A stretch of DNA of 64,000 nt from Novosphingobium indicum (lineage in GTDB: Bacteria > Pseudomonadota > Alphaproteobacteria > Sphingomonadales > Sphingomonadaceae), in assembly GCF_014645195.1 (NCBI RefSeq), contig NZ_BMLK01000011.1, positions 97,417 to 161,416 of the forward strand. The letters run 5' to 3'. Made by a program: the position numbers and the translations under genes. Below, piece after piece: positions 15,893 through 23,350 of the stretch. Position 1 is the first letter of the stretch. Each line of letters starts with the position of its first letter. The notes below the pieces were generated by a model. It was not told the origin of the DNA. It saw only the letters and a list, made by a program, of their open reading frames with translations, and made no database searches.

Positions 15893-18151
15893 TCAGGCGG
15901 ATGGCTGATTCTGGAAAGACGGTGCATCATGCAGGCGGATCTCGGCGATTGCCGGCGCCATCCGTTCGATCCGATGCATGTCCGCGAGGGCGAGGAGATA
16001 GGCGAGCAGCGATTCCGCGCCGCGGTTCTCGTTGGCGCGATCGGGATGTAACCCGTCACGGCAACTGCCCGTGCTCGGGTCGGCCAGTGGCATCCCCAAG
16101 TCGTTTGCGCCCGTGAACCAGGCGAAGGCCCTGTGCGCCTCCTTTCGCCATGCCGGCGCCGGATCGACGTTCAGCGCGGCGAGGCATGCGGCGATGGTCG
16201 CACAGGCCTCGACCGGTTGCTGGTCGAAGGGAAGCGGCTGCTGACGGGGGCGCAGCATGAACCCCTGCGAGCCGACCGGGCGGAAATGGCCCCCCGACCC
16301 TGTCGGGGCGGAGGCGGTCTGCATTGTCGTCAACCAGCGCAGCGCGCGCAGGCCCGCCGCAGTGAAACGGCATTCACCGGTGCCTTCCCCGGTAACGATC
16401 AGTGCTTCGCACAAGCGGGCATTGTCGTAAGAAAGTCGGTCTTCGAACCACTGCCAGTCAGGGCTTTCGCAATAGTCCAGGAGTGTTTCCAGCCGCTCGC
16501 CGAGAACCATGCGGATCCGTCGCGCCTCGCTGTCGCCCGGATGTGCCGGGCAAAAGTCGGCAAGTCCCAACAAGACAAATGCCCAGGCGCGCGGCGAGGT
16601 GAACGCCTCGACGGGGGCGAGTGCCCGGGCGAACAAGGCTGCGGCCCATTGCGCGAGCAGCGGATCGTCGGTCCGTGCCGCACAAATACCCAGCGCCCAT
16701 AGCGCCCGGCCATGACTGTCTTCCGAGCCTGCCGGCTCAAGCCAGCGGCGGTCGAAGCCCATGAAGTTGCGAAAGCGTTCGGTGTCCGGGTTCCACGCAT
16801 GCTGGATGAAGGCGGCGAAGCGCGGAGCCATCGTTGCGGCTAACGGCGCCGGTCCATCGGCCGCCATGCGGCAGCACAGCAGCAGTGCGCGGGCATTGTC
16901 GTCGATACAATACCCGTGATCGCGGTCGGGGATGCCGTGAACCGCATGCTGGAACAGTCCGGTATCGTCGCACATCGCCGCGAAGTGGCCCAGTGCCATC
17001 AGCGGCAATGCGTTCGCGGGCCGAGATACCGCGTGGAACGCATCGCCGTACCGTCTGGCCGAATTGGCCCAGGTCATCGCCCGGCTTGCCGCATAGGCCT
17101 TGCGTCCCATGGCGAGACGCGCCTGGTCATCGACCAGCAGGTCTGTCACCGCCGCGCCAAGGCCATCGGGATCGTCGAACGGAACCAGCATGCCAGAGCC
17201 GTCGGTCAGCAATTCCACCGCGTGCCAATAGGGCGTGGACACCACCGGCCGGCCCAAGCCGTGGGAATAGGCCAGCGTGCCCGACGTCATCTGCGATTCC
17301 ACCAGATAAGGCGTTACATAGACGTCGCACATCGCAATGTGCTCCAGCAATTCGGGACGATCCACGAAGCGGTTTAGGAACAGCACATGGCCATCGAGGC
17401 CCAGTTCCTGCACTCGCGCTATCAGGCTGTCGCGATAGGTCTCGCCCTCCTCGCGCAGCAGCACAGGATGCGTCGCGCCCATCACCACGTAAACCGCATC
17501 GGGCGCCTGGGCGAGCACGGCGGGCATCGCCTCGATCATGGTCTCGATGCCCTTGTTCGGACTGATCAGCCCGAAGGTGAGGATGACGCGGCGGTCGGCG
17601 AAGCCTAGGGCTTCCTTTGCGCTTTCCGGGAGAACCAGCGGCACGTCGGGTATGCCGTGCGGGATAACCAGGATCTTGTCGGGAGTGGCACCGTAGCAGT
17701 CGATCAGGATCCTGCGCCCCTTCTGCGCCATGACCACCACGCGCGCCGAGGCGGCAAGGATCGCCTCGATCACCGTGCGCTGAGCATCTGTGGGCCGGTC
17801 GAGCACGGTATGCAGCGTAGTGACGAGCGGCACGCGCAAGGCCGCGATCAAGTCAAGGACAAGGCTACCTGCCTCACCTCCGAATATGCCGAATTCGTGC
17901 TGGAGACAGACGACGTCGAAGTCCTGTCCGTTGATGAAATCAGCCGCGGCAAGATAGCCGCCAGCGTCCTCTTCGGCGATCGTCCAGCGGACATGGGGCG
18001 GAAAGGCATATTGGCCGCCCGGGTCGCACATTGCGATGATCGCGGTCTGCGCCACGTCGTCAAGGCGGCGTACGGCCAGTTCAAGGTCGGTGGTGAAAGT
18101 GGCGATGCCGCAACGGCGCGGTAGCGCGTTACCGATGAAGGCAACCTTCAA
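15893..18151 (-). CDS. Two-domain glycosyltransferase family 4 protein
   Basis: A 752-residue protein. Residues 1-390 form a GT-B glycosyltransferase: MKVAFIGNALPRRCGIATFT at the start, LQHEFGIFGGEAG, TTLHTVLD, ILTFGLISPNKGIETM, and the C-terminal sugar-nucleotide region VESQMTSGTLAYSHGLGRPVV. Residues 400-740 form an alpha/alpha-barrel-like domain rich in W, H and R: DHGYCIDDNARALLL, HGRALWALG, DWQWFEDRLSYDNAR. This combination is typical of a group of bacterial GT4 enzymes linked to GH130. It is first in an operon with the GH130 gene. A mannosyltransferase role is inferred from that link, not shown. Confidence 0.8.
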   Translation of the reverse strand: MKVAFIGNALPRRCGIATFTTDLELAVRRLDDVAQTAIIAMCDPGGQYAFPPHVRWTIAEEDAGGYLAAADFINGQDFDVVCLQHEFGIFGGEAGSLVLDLIAALRVPLVTTLHTVLDRPTDAQRTVIEAILAASARVVVMAQKGRRILIDCYGATPDKILVIPHGIPDVPLVLPESAKEALGFADRRVILTFGLISPNKGIETMIEAMPAVLAQAPDAVYVVMGATHPVLLREEGETYRDSLIARVQELGLDGHVLFLNRFVDRPELLEHIAMCDVYVTPYLVESQMTSGTLAYSHGLGRPVVSTPYWHAVELLTDGSGMLVPFDDPDGLGAAVTDLLVDDQARLAMGRKAYAASRAMTWANSARRYGDAFHAVSRPANALPLMALGHFAAMCDDTGLFQHAVHGIPDRDHGYCIDDNARALLLCCRMAADGPAPLAATMAPRFAAFIQHAWNPDTERFRNFMGFDRRWLEPAGSEDSHGRALWALGICAARTDDPLLAQWAAALFARALAPVEAFTSPRAWAFVLLGLADFCPAHPGDSEARRIRMVLGERLETLLDYCESPDWQWFEDRLSYDNARLCEALIVTGEGTGECRFTAAGLRALRWLTTMQTASAPTGSGGHFRPVGSQGFMLRPRQQPLPFDQQPVEACATIAACLAALNVDPAPAWRKEAHRAFAWFTGANDLGMPLADPSTGSCRDGLHPDRANENRGAESLLAYLLALADMHRIERMAPAIAEIRLHDAPSFQNQPSA

Positions 18152-18172
18152 CCCGGAAGGCGAAAGGCTGTC

Positions 18173-18310
18173 TCAGAGCTTCCCTTTCGGTTTGCGCGTG
18201 GCGGACAGGACCGGCGAGGCCTCCGCCGGTGCCAGCCCTGCCGCAGGTTTCGGCTTGGACGCCTTGGGCTTGCGGATTTCCCGATTGCTGCGTTTTTGCG
18301 ACTTCGCCAT
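18173..18310 (-). CDS. Small basic hypothetical protein
   Basis: A 45-residue Lys/Arg/Pro/Ala-rich protein, MAKSQKRSNREIRKPKASKP and on, without Cys, Trp or membrane segment. Similar tiny MAKSxKRSNRE proteins are common in sphingomonads and of unknown role; the charge suggests nucleic acid or ribosome contact. It sits 21 bases upstream of the GT4 gene on the same strand and could be the first gene of that transcript. CAGGGAG lies about 7 bases before the ATG. Confidence 0.65.
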   Translation of the reverse strand: MAKSQKRSNREIRKPKASKPKPAAGLAPAEASPVLSATRKPKGKL

Positions 18311-18311
18311 G

Positions 18312-18557
18312 TCAGAATGCTCCCTGTCCGTTACCCGGTTCGGGTAACCGTCCAATCGGACGGATCGAATTGCTAGCAGCAGGCATCGCCTCTACCGCTG
18401 GCCAGAAGAAGGGCCGATGGGGATAGGGAAATGACCGAAAACTGGCCTGCAGATGGACGAATTGCCCCTGGCATGCCGCGATGTCGCGGGCGTTCGTCGC
18501 CTGGGAAAAGCGCATCATGGCCAGCTGCTCGTTTTTGAATATTTCATTGAGACACAT
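18312..18557 (-). CDS. Small hypothetical protein
   Basis: An 81-residue protein starting MCLNEIFKNEQLAMMRFSQA, with AGGAG 8 bases before the ATG. The N-terminal helix and the later FPYPHRPFFW segment resemble a class of small sphingomonad proteins of unknown function. Two hairpins (18330-18363) overlap its 3' end, an odd position that leaves some doubt about the exact end. It lies among several small genes that look like a stress cluster. Confidence 0.5.
   Translation of the reverse strand: MCLNEIFKNEQLAMMRFSQATNARDIAACQGQFVHLQASFRSFPYPHRPFFWPAVEAMPAASNSIRPIGRLPEPGNGQGAF
18330..18363. repeat. Two adjoining hairpins upstream of the small basic gene
   Basis: GTTACCCG-GTT-CGGGTAAC (18330-18348) is followed directly by CCGTCC-AATC-GGACGG (18348-18363). 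Both are perfect. They lie in the 3' end of the 18312-18557 frame and 20-53 bases upstream of the 45-residue gene. They could be an attenuator, terminator or operator pair. Confidence 0.4.
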
Positions 18558-18669
18558 CACGTGCACTCCTGCATCAAGCGGGGGCGCATTTTATCCCTCA
18601 GCCGCGAGTGGCTCGGGTCCGAAGTCTCGCGATGCGGCAGCCATAGCACCGATTGCGGATTGCCTTGCA

Positions 18670-18885
18670 TCAATTCGCTGCGCCCGCATCTCTGAGCCGG
18701 CCCGGTCGTCGATACAGACCTTCGGCGCGCGTCGGCATCGCGCGCTCTGTGCGCCATGAGGATGCGACCGCGTCTCCTCCGGATCGCAAATGAGCGGCCA
18801 GCAGATGTTGATGGCGCTTCTCAAACCCGCCAGGGGCGGCTTTCTCGGCGACATGTGTTCTGCGTAATTCAATTTCAGCGGACAT
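18670..18885 (-). CDS. Possible small hypothetical protein
   Basis: A 71-residue Arg/Ala-rich frame starting MSAEIELRRTHVAEKAAPGG, with AAGGGCGAG about 6 bases before the ATG. It is on the same strand as its neighbours and fills the gap between them. An overlapping frame (18591-18872) competes. I recognise no family, so this is a weak call. Confidence 0.3.
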   Translation of the reverse strand: MSAEIELRRTHVAEKAAPGGFEKRHQHLLAAHLRSGGDAVASSWRTERAMPTRAEGLYRRPGRLRDAGAAN

Positions 18886-18898
18886 GCTGTTCTCGCCC

Positions 18899-19135
18899 TT
18901 ATGGTGATTTGATCACGTCATCGTCAGCAGTCCTTTGCCGCTGCAATTGCATGATTTCGGCGACCGTGCGTGCGCGCTGCTTGCTGGCTTCCCTGTTTTC
19001 GCGGAAGGACGCCTCGTGCCCCCATGCGATCGCTGCCCTCAGGGCCACGACCCGGACATTTTCCAGCGGCTCGCTTTTGGCTCGCTCCGATTGAATTGCT
19101 TCTTGCGCCCGGCACTGTGCGGATGTCAGTTCCAT
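18899..19135 (-). CDS. Small charged hypothetical protein
   Basis: A 78-residue, mostly helical protein, MELTSAQCRAQEAIQSERA and on, with a run of charged residues (REASKQRARTVAEIMQLQRQ). This pattern, including PLENVRVVALRAA, recurs in short sphingomonad proteins without known function. No membrane segment or metal motif is visible. It belongs to the run of minus-strand small genes at 18.2-20.4 kb. Confidence 0.6.
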   Translation of the reverse strand: MELTSAQCRAQEAIQSERAKSEPLENVRVVALRAAIAWGHEASFRENREASKQRARTVAEIMQLQRQRTADDDVIKSP

Positions 19136-19239
19136 TGCCTGCCCTTTTCATCGAACTGTGGATGCGCGGAGGTGACGGTTGGCACCTCTGGCTCGTCTCT
19201 ACGCGTGCCTGATGGATGACCTCCAGGGCCATGCAGTGC

Positions 19240-19479
19240 TCAGGACGGGTCATGGTTGGAGCGGATTGCCTGCTCGACGGCCTCGATAAATTGCTCGCCA
19301 TATTGCTTGGTGGACACATGGTCCTGTTCGTCCTGCCCAAGTGTCTGGCTCCTGCCGAATGTGCGCTTGAGCCGAGTGAGAAAATCCGGCTCTGCTTCCG
19401 CCATATGCCGGATAAGCGCCTGCAATATACGTTCGTGAGCGAGCACCCTGCGCTCAAGATCGGTGTTCTCGATTGTCAT
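19240..19479 (-). CDS. Small helical hypothetical protein
   Basis: A 79-residue protein with a heptad-like N-terminal helix (ENTDLERRVLAHERILQALI) and a polar C-terminus (YGEQFIEAVEQAI). Similar short proteins are found next to stress genes in sphingomonads; the function is unknown. It is on the minus strand between two other small genes, with about 40 bases to the next one upstream. Confidence 0.6.
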   Translation of the reverse strand: MTIENTDLERRVLAHERILQALIRHMAEAEPDFLTRLKRTFGRSQTLGQDEQDHVSTKQYGEQFIEAVEQAIRSNHDPS

Positions 19480-19521
19480 GAATTCAGGACCTTCAGGTAC
19501 CGTGAAGCCGCAAGGCGCGGG

Positions 19522-19722
19522 TCATTGGGTTGATAAATCTTCGCCGGGAAGCGTAAGATCGCAAAATCGCAATCGAAGTTCGTCGGCTCCCCGCTCTGTC
19601 CTGCAAAAGACCCGCGTGCCGCCGAGCGGCAAACTCATGGTCGAAAAGAACGGGACATTGTGCACGCGGCACAGGTCCATCGCGTCCTGTTCGGTCATTC
19701 TCAAGTTCACTGATCTGCGCAT
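19522..19722 (-). CDS. Small hypothetical protein
   Basis: A 66-residue protein, MRRSVNLRMTEQDAMDLCRV and on, ending in LRLRFCDLTLPGEDLSTQ. The ATG at 19722 is preceded by an AAGG site; the frame stays open further upstream without a better start. It has two cysteines and no recognisable domain. It ends the group 20091-19522, whose members are closely spaced and probably co-transcribed. Confidence 0.5.
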   Translation of the reverse strand: MRRSVNLRMTEQDAMDLCRVHNVPFFSTMSLPLGGTRVFCRTERGADELRLRFCDLTLPGEDLSTQ

Positions 19723-19750
19723 GCCGGCGACCTTGCCAACCCGGTCAACG

Positions 19751-19957
19751 TCACTTCGCCCACTGCCTGCGGTACTGGGCCATCGCGTCGTCAAGGTTGG
19801 TATATCTGTATGGGCCGACACGGTAATGGGTCACCGGGATGGCGATGACCCCATCGGGGAGCGCAGAAGGATTGCCCGGCGAAAGGGCGCCCCCTTCATT
19901 TTCCCAGGCGCCGGTTCCCTGCGGAATGGCGGGTGGAGATTCCAGCCCGTCCGTCAC
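19751..19957 (-). CDS. Small hypothetical protein, coupled to the upstream ORF
   Basis: A 68-residue frame using GTG at 19957, which overlaps the stop of the previous small gene in a GTGA arrangement. The C-terminal half (HYRVGPYRYTNLDDAMAQYR) looks like a conserved short sphingomonad peptide; the N-terminal half is Gly/Pro-rich. The coupling to its neighbour is the main reason to prefer this start over the ATG at 20026. Confidence 0.45.
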   Translation of the reverse strand: MTDGLESPPAIPQGTGAWENEGGALSPGNPSALPDGVIAIPVTHYRVGPYRYTNLDDAMAQYRRQWAK

Positions 19958-20091
19958 GCGATTGCCCACCTGCAGCCAAGCTGATCCTGGCCGCTGCGAT
20001 TGGAATTGTCCTGACGATCCCTGCACAAGACCGCAAACCGGGCATTCAGCTTGCCCAGTTGATGGTTGAGCAGAAGTTGGTTCACGTTCAT
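19954..20091 (-). CDS. Very small hypothetical protein
   Basis: A 45-residue frame starting MNVNQLLLNHQLGKLNARFA. The opening xVNQLLxxHQ is recurrent in tiny proteins of sphingomonads. It overlaps the next gene by 4 bases (GTGA), a sign of translational coupling. There is no domain and the function is unknown. Confidence 0.45.
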   Translation of the reverse strand: MNVNQLLLNHQLGKLNARFAVLCRDRQDNSNRSGQDQLGCRWAIA

Positions 20092-20168
20092 TCCGCTGGC
20101 GCTTTCATGTTCGAGGACGCCGCAAGCGGGAGCGCGGTTGCGCCCCTGCTGCGGCGAGGTGGTCAGTC

Positions 20169-20420
20169 CTAGCCCTGCTGGGCGCGAGCCTGTTCCTGCT
20201 GGATGTCAGCTTCACCCTGCTGATGCAGATTGATCGCGCAGCGCTTGCCGCTGTTTGTGTTCGTCACGTCGTAGCCGTAGCGCTGGTCCTGCTTCGGCTC
20301 CTGAGCCTGCTGTTGCAGGTCGGACTTGCGGAAAGGCAGGGCGTCGCCTCCCTGTTCAGGGGCGATGGTGCCGTGACCCTTGCCGCTGTCATAAGTCTTG
20401 ATCTTGCCAAAATTGGTCAT
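20169..20420 (-). CDS. Divergent cold-shock-domain protein
   Basis: An 83-residue protein, MTNFGKIKTYDSGKGHGTIA with GGDALPFRKSDL. This keeps the cold-shock-domain skeleton (G-x-I/V-K-x-[YF]-D-x-x-K-G-x-G-x-I) but lacks the usual RNP1/RNP2 aromatic set. The C-terminus is Gln-rich (QQEQARAQQG). The ATG at 20420 has GAAGGAAG upstream. Such small variants may bind single-stranded nucleic acid. It is the first gene of the minus-strand small-gene run, downstream of an AT-rich gap. Confidence 0.65.
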   Translation of the reverse strand: MTNFGKIKTYDSGKGHGTIAPEQGGDALPFRKSDLQQQAQEPKQDQRYGYDVTNTNSGKRCAINLHQQGEADIQQEQARAQQG

Positions 20421-20561
20421 CGTATCTTCCTTCGTTGAGAAGGCAGCCGACCGGGGTTGGTCGCAACTGCGACTAAAAGGCGGAACTGAAGGAGATGGCA
20501 TCTCTTGTATGGATGCCTGAGACCGTCGATAGCGACTGGTAGCTGATATGTAGATGGCCAT

Positions 20562-20902
20562 GAGGTCATCTAATTACAATGCTTCCGGGGATAATAGTTT
20601 AAAAATGTCTATATACGCAAAATTTAAATAACTTTGATTTTATTTTTCTCATAGTCCATTGATAAATATGATATTAATTAAAAATCGAAATATCCGGCAG
20701 AAAGAAGCAATTTTTAAATAAGATGGTCTGATCGATATCCTTAATGTGCCGGTCAGTCGGCCCGCTTTTGCGGTGAATTTTCGGCCGCTTCCAGAAAACG
20801 GAATTTACCGAGCGGAGATCCGGTTTGCCGGGACCAGCGGATGGTAAGTTTATTCCTCCGCGACGTCAGGTATCGACGCTCCTGCGCTCTACCGCCGTAA
20901 CG
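20562..20902. other. AT-rich intergenic island, no gene
   Basis: About 340 bases between the cold-shock-like gene start and the end of treY. The part at roughly 20575-20725 is markedly AT-rich (runs such as TTTAAAAATG, TAATTAAAAATCG) against a GC-rich background. No frame or RNA fold is convincing. It may carry the promoter of the small-gene run. Confidence 0.6.
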
Positions 20903-23350
20903 CTACCTGATGTACGCAACGCCGTTCCGGAAAGCTTCGGCGGCTGAAAGCGTAACGCCTTCGGTCTTGATCCGCGTGTCTGCCCACCATTCGGAAGACG
21001 GCAAAGCACGTTTGCTGCCAGTGAGCGCTTCGCCGAGGCCGACTGCTACGGCGCAGATGAGCTGCGTCTTGTCGATGCTGCGCGCAAACGCGATGATGTG
21101 GCCTGCGCGGGGGCCTTCGACCACGAGTGGTAGGTATTCGCCTGTTGTAAATAATCGGGCGTTCTTTCGGCGAATGGCAAGTATATCGCGGACAAGCGCC
21201 TGCTTGGTCGGCGCGACTGCTCTTGCTGTCAGCAACTTTTGACGTAGCGCATAGTCGACCGGGCGGCGATTGTCCGGGTCGACGAGGCTGAAGTCCTCCA
21301 GTTCGCTCCCCTGATAGATGTCTGGAATGCCGGGAGCCAACATGAGCAAGGCTGTCTGCGCCAGCGAATTGGCTTCCGCGGCAGGAGCTATCGCTTGCCG
21401 GAAGGCCCTGAAGGTCTCGCGAAAATCGGCGCAGTCCGGCCCCGTCAGCAAAGCGGCTGCAAGGGCCTTGTATCGCGCTTCATAGTCGGCATCGGGCGCG
21501 GCCCACGAAGAGTGCAGTTTGGCCTCGCGTACCGCCTTTTCCTGCCAAGCCTGCAGGCGAGAGAGGAATGCCCACGGGTCGGTCTCGGCGCTCTCGTCCC
21601 AGGCGCCCACCAATGTCTGGAGAAGCATGTAGATATCAGCGGGATCGACGCCCATGGCATCCGGCCCCATCAACATCATCCACGAGCGGACCTGCGCCGC
21701 CCAGCGATCGGGAATGTCGGACAACACGGCCAGCCGGGCCCGCGCATCGGGGCCGCGTTTGTGATCGTGCGTGGCAAGCGAGAGCATAGCTTGCGGCTGC
21801 CTTGCCGCGCGATGGGCCATGGCTGCGTGGAAGGCGTCGATGGAAAGCGCGGGGCGTGCAGGATCGGATCCCACTTCATTGGCCGACAGCAGCACGCCGT
21901 GGCGGTAGAACGCGGTATCTTCCACGGCTTTCGCGGCGATCGGCGCGCTGAGCTGCTGGAACCTGCGGACGGCCTCGGATGTGATTTCGGGATCGCCGGG
22001 GCCGGTTCCGGCCAGCCATGCGAGGATATGGTCGATGATCGGGGCCTCGCCCGGCCCCGCAAGCTTGCGCGCAGCTTTGCCGGCTGTTTCGCGGATAGCG
22101 GCGTCTTCAGGCGGAGCCGAACCGCCGTTCCCATAGGTCCTGTATACCGGGAAAACCCAAAGCAGCCGCTCGATCGCGCGGCGGAGCATCGCGCGGGGTA
22201 TCCAGGCGAGATCGTTTTGCGCGCTGGTCAGGTCGCAAAAAGCTTCGACGCAGTCCTCGAGCTGGCTTTCGAATTGCCAGGCGAGCAGTTGCTGGCGGGC
22301 GAGCAGTTCTTCTTCGGCGAAGTCTGCCGGGCGGCCGCTGATCTCCCTCCAGAATGCGCCGAGTTGGGCCATGCCGTCCGTGTTGTGAAGCAACGCCGTG
22401 ACTTCGCGCATGAAGTCGTAGCCGCTCGTACCGTCTATCGGCCAGTCGGCAGGCACATGCTCGCCCGGCGCGAGGATCTTTTCGACGACCACATAGGGCT
22501 TGCGGCCCTTTCCGGCTGCTTCGAGGCCGGAGACCAGATCGCGGCAGTATCCGGCAGGATCGGTCAGGCCGTCCACGTGATCGACCCGCACGCCGTCGAT
22601 TAACCCGTCCGCGAAGAGTCGGAAGGGCAAGGCGTGGACCGCCTCGAAGACTGCTGGGTCTTCGATACGCAGACCGGCAAGTTCATTGATCGAAAAGAAG
22701 CGGCGCCAGTTGATCTGGTCGTTGGCGGTGCGCCAGTAGGCCAGTCTGTAGTGTTGGCGTTCGACCAGAACGGTCAGGGCTTCGCGGCCCAGTGCAGTCT
22801 CGGGATCGTACCGGGCAGGCGCATCATCGGAGAGATGAACGGGATCGTCCGGCCGCAGGGGGAATAGCGTTTCGCCGTAGAGCTGCAGATGCAGCCTGCC
22901 ATCGGCCTCGACCAGACGGACGTTTCCTTCGCTGATCGCTTCGGCCAGGGGGCTGCCAAGCACCGGCATGAGCAGGCGCGCGCGCCAGTCTATGTCGAAA
23001 TAGCAGGCGTAGGCGCTGGACTGGCCGTTTTCGAGGACGTCCTGCCACCAGGGGTTTTCACCGCCGGCGATGCCCATGTGGTTGGGCACGATGTCGATGA
23101 TCAGGCCCATGTCGCGTTCGTGCAGGGCAGCGGCGAGTTGTCGCAGTCCTTCCTCTCCGCCCAGTTCCGGATTTACCTGGGTGGGATCGGTGACGTCATA
23201 GCCATGCGTGGAACCGCGTCGAGCGGTCGTGATCGGCGAGGCATAGATATGGCTGACGCCCAGAGCGTCGAGATACGAGATCAGGCCCTGCGCGTCGGCG
23301 AAGGTGAAGTCCTTGTGAAATTGCAGGCGATACGTGGCGCGCGGGGTCAT
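20903..23350 (-). CDS. treY: Malto-oligosyltrehalose synthase
   Basis: An 815-residue GH13 enzyme that turns the reducing-end maltose of an alpha-1,4-glucan into a trehalose unit. Typical TreY motifs are YRLQFHKDFTFADA at the N-terminus, SHIYASPITTARRGSTHGYD, DIVPNHMG, and the nucleophile D257 in DGVRVDHVDGL. The acid/base Glu is in VVVEKILAPGE and the C-terminal part has MLAPGIPDIYQGSE. The length is within the family range. It overlaps treZ by 4 bases (23347-23350) and is last in the operon DUF2934-glgX-treZ-treY. Together with TreZ it releases free trehalose from glycogen trimmed by GlgX. Confidence 0.95.
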   Translation of the reverse strand: MTPRATYRLQFHKDFTFADAQGLISYLDALGVSHIYASPITTARRGSTHGYDVTDPTQVNPELGGEEGLRQLAAALHERDMGLIIDIVPNHMGIAGGENPWWQDVLENGQSSAYACYFDIDWRARLLMPVLGSPLAEAISEGNVRLVEADGRLHLQLYGETLFPLRPDDPVHLSDDAPARYDPETALGREALTVLVERQHYRLAYWRTANDQINWRRFFSINELAGLRIEDPAVFEAVHALPFRLFADGLIDGVRVDHVDGLTDPAGYCRDLVSGLEAAGKGRKPYVVVEKILAPGEHVPADWPIDGTSGYDFMREVTALLHNTDGMAQLGAFWREISGRPADFAEEELLARQQLLAWQFESQLEDCVEAFCDLTSAQNDLAWIPRAMLRRAIERLLWVFPVYRTYGNGGSAPPEDAAIRETAGKAARKLAGPGEAPIIDHILAWLAGTGPGDPEITSEAVRRFQQLSAPIAAKAVEDTAFYRHGVLLSANEVGSDPARPALSIDAFHAAMAHRAARQPQAMLSLATHDHKRGPDARARLAVLSDIPDRWAAQVRSWMMLMGPDAMGVDPADIYMLLQTLVGAWDESAETDPWAFLSRLQAWQEKAVREAKLHSSWAAPDADYEARYKALAAALLTGPDCADFRETFRAFRQAIAPAAEANSLAQTALLMLAPGIPDIYQGSELEDFSLVDPDNRRPVDYALRQKLLTARAVAPTKQALVRDILAIRRKNARLFTTGEYLPLVVEGPRAGHIIAFARSIDKTQLICAVAVGLGEALTGSKRALPSSEWWADTRIKTEGVTLSAAEAFRNGVAYIR

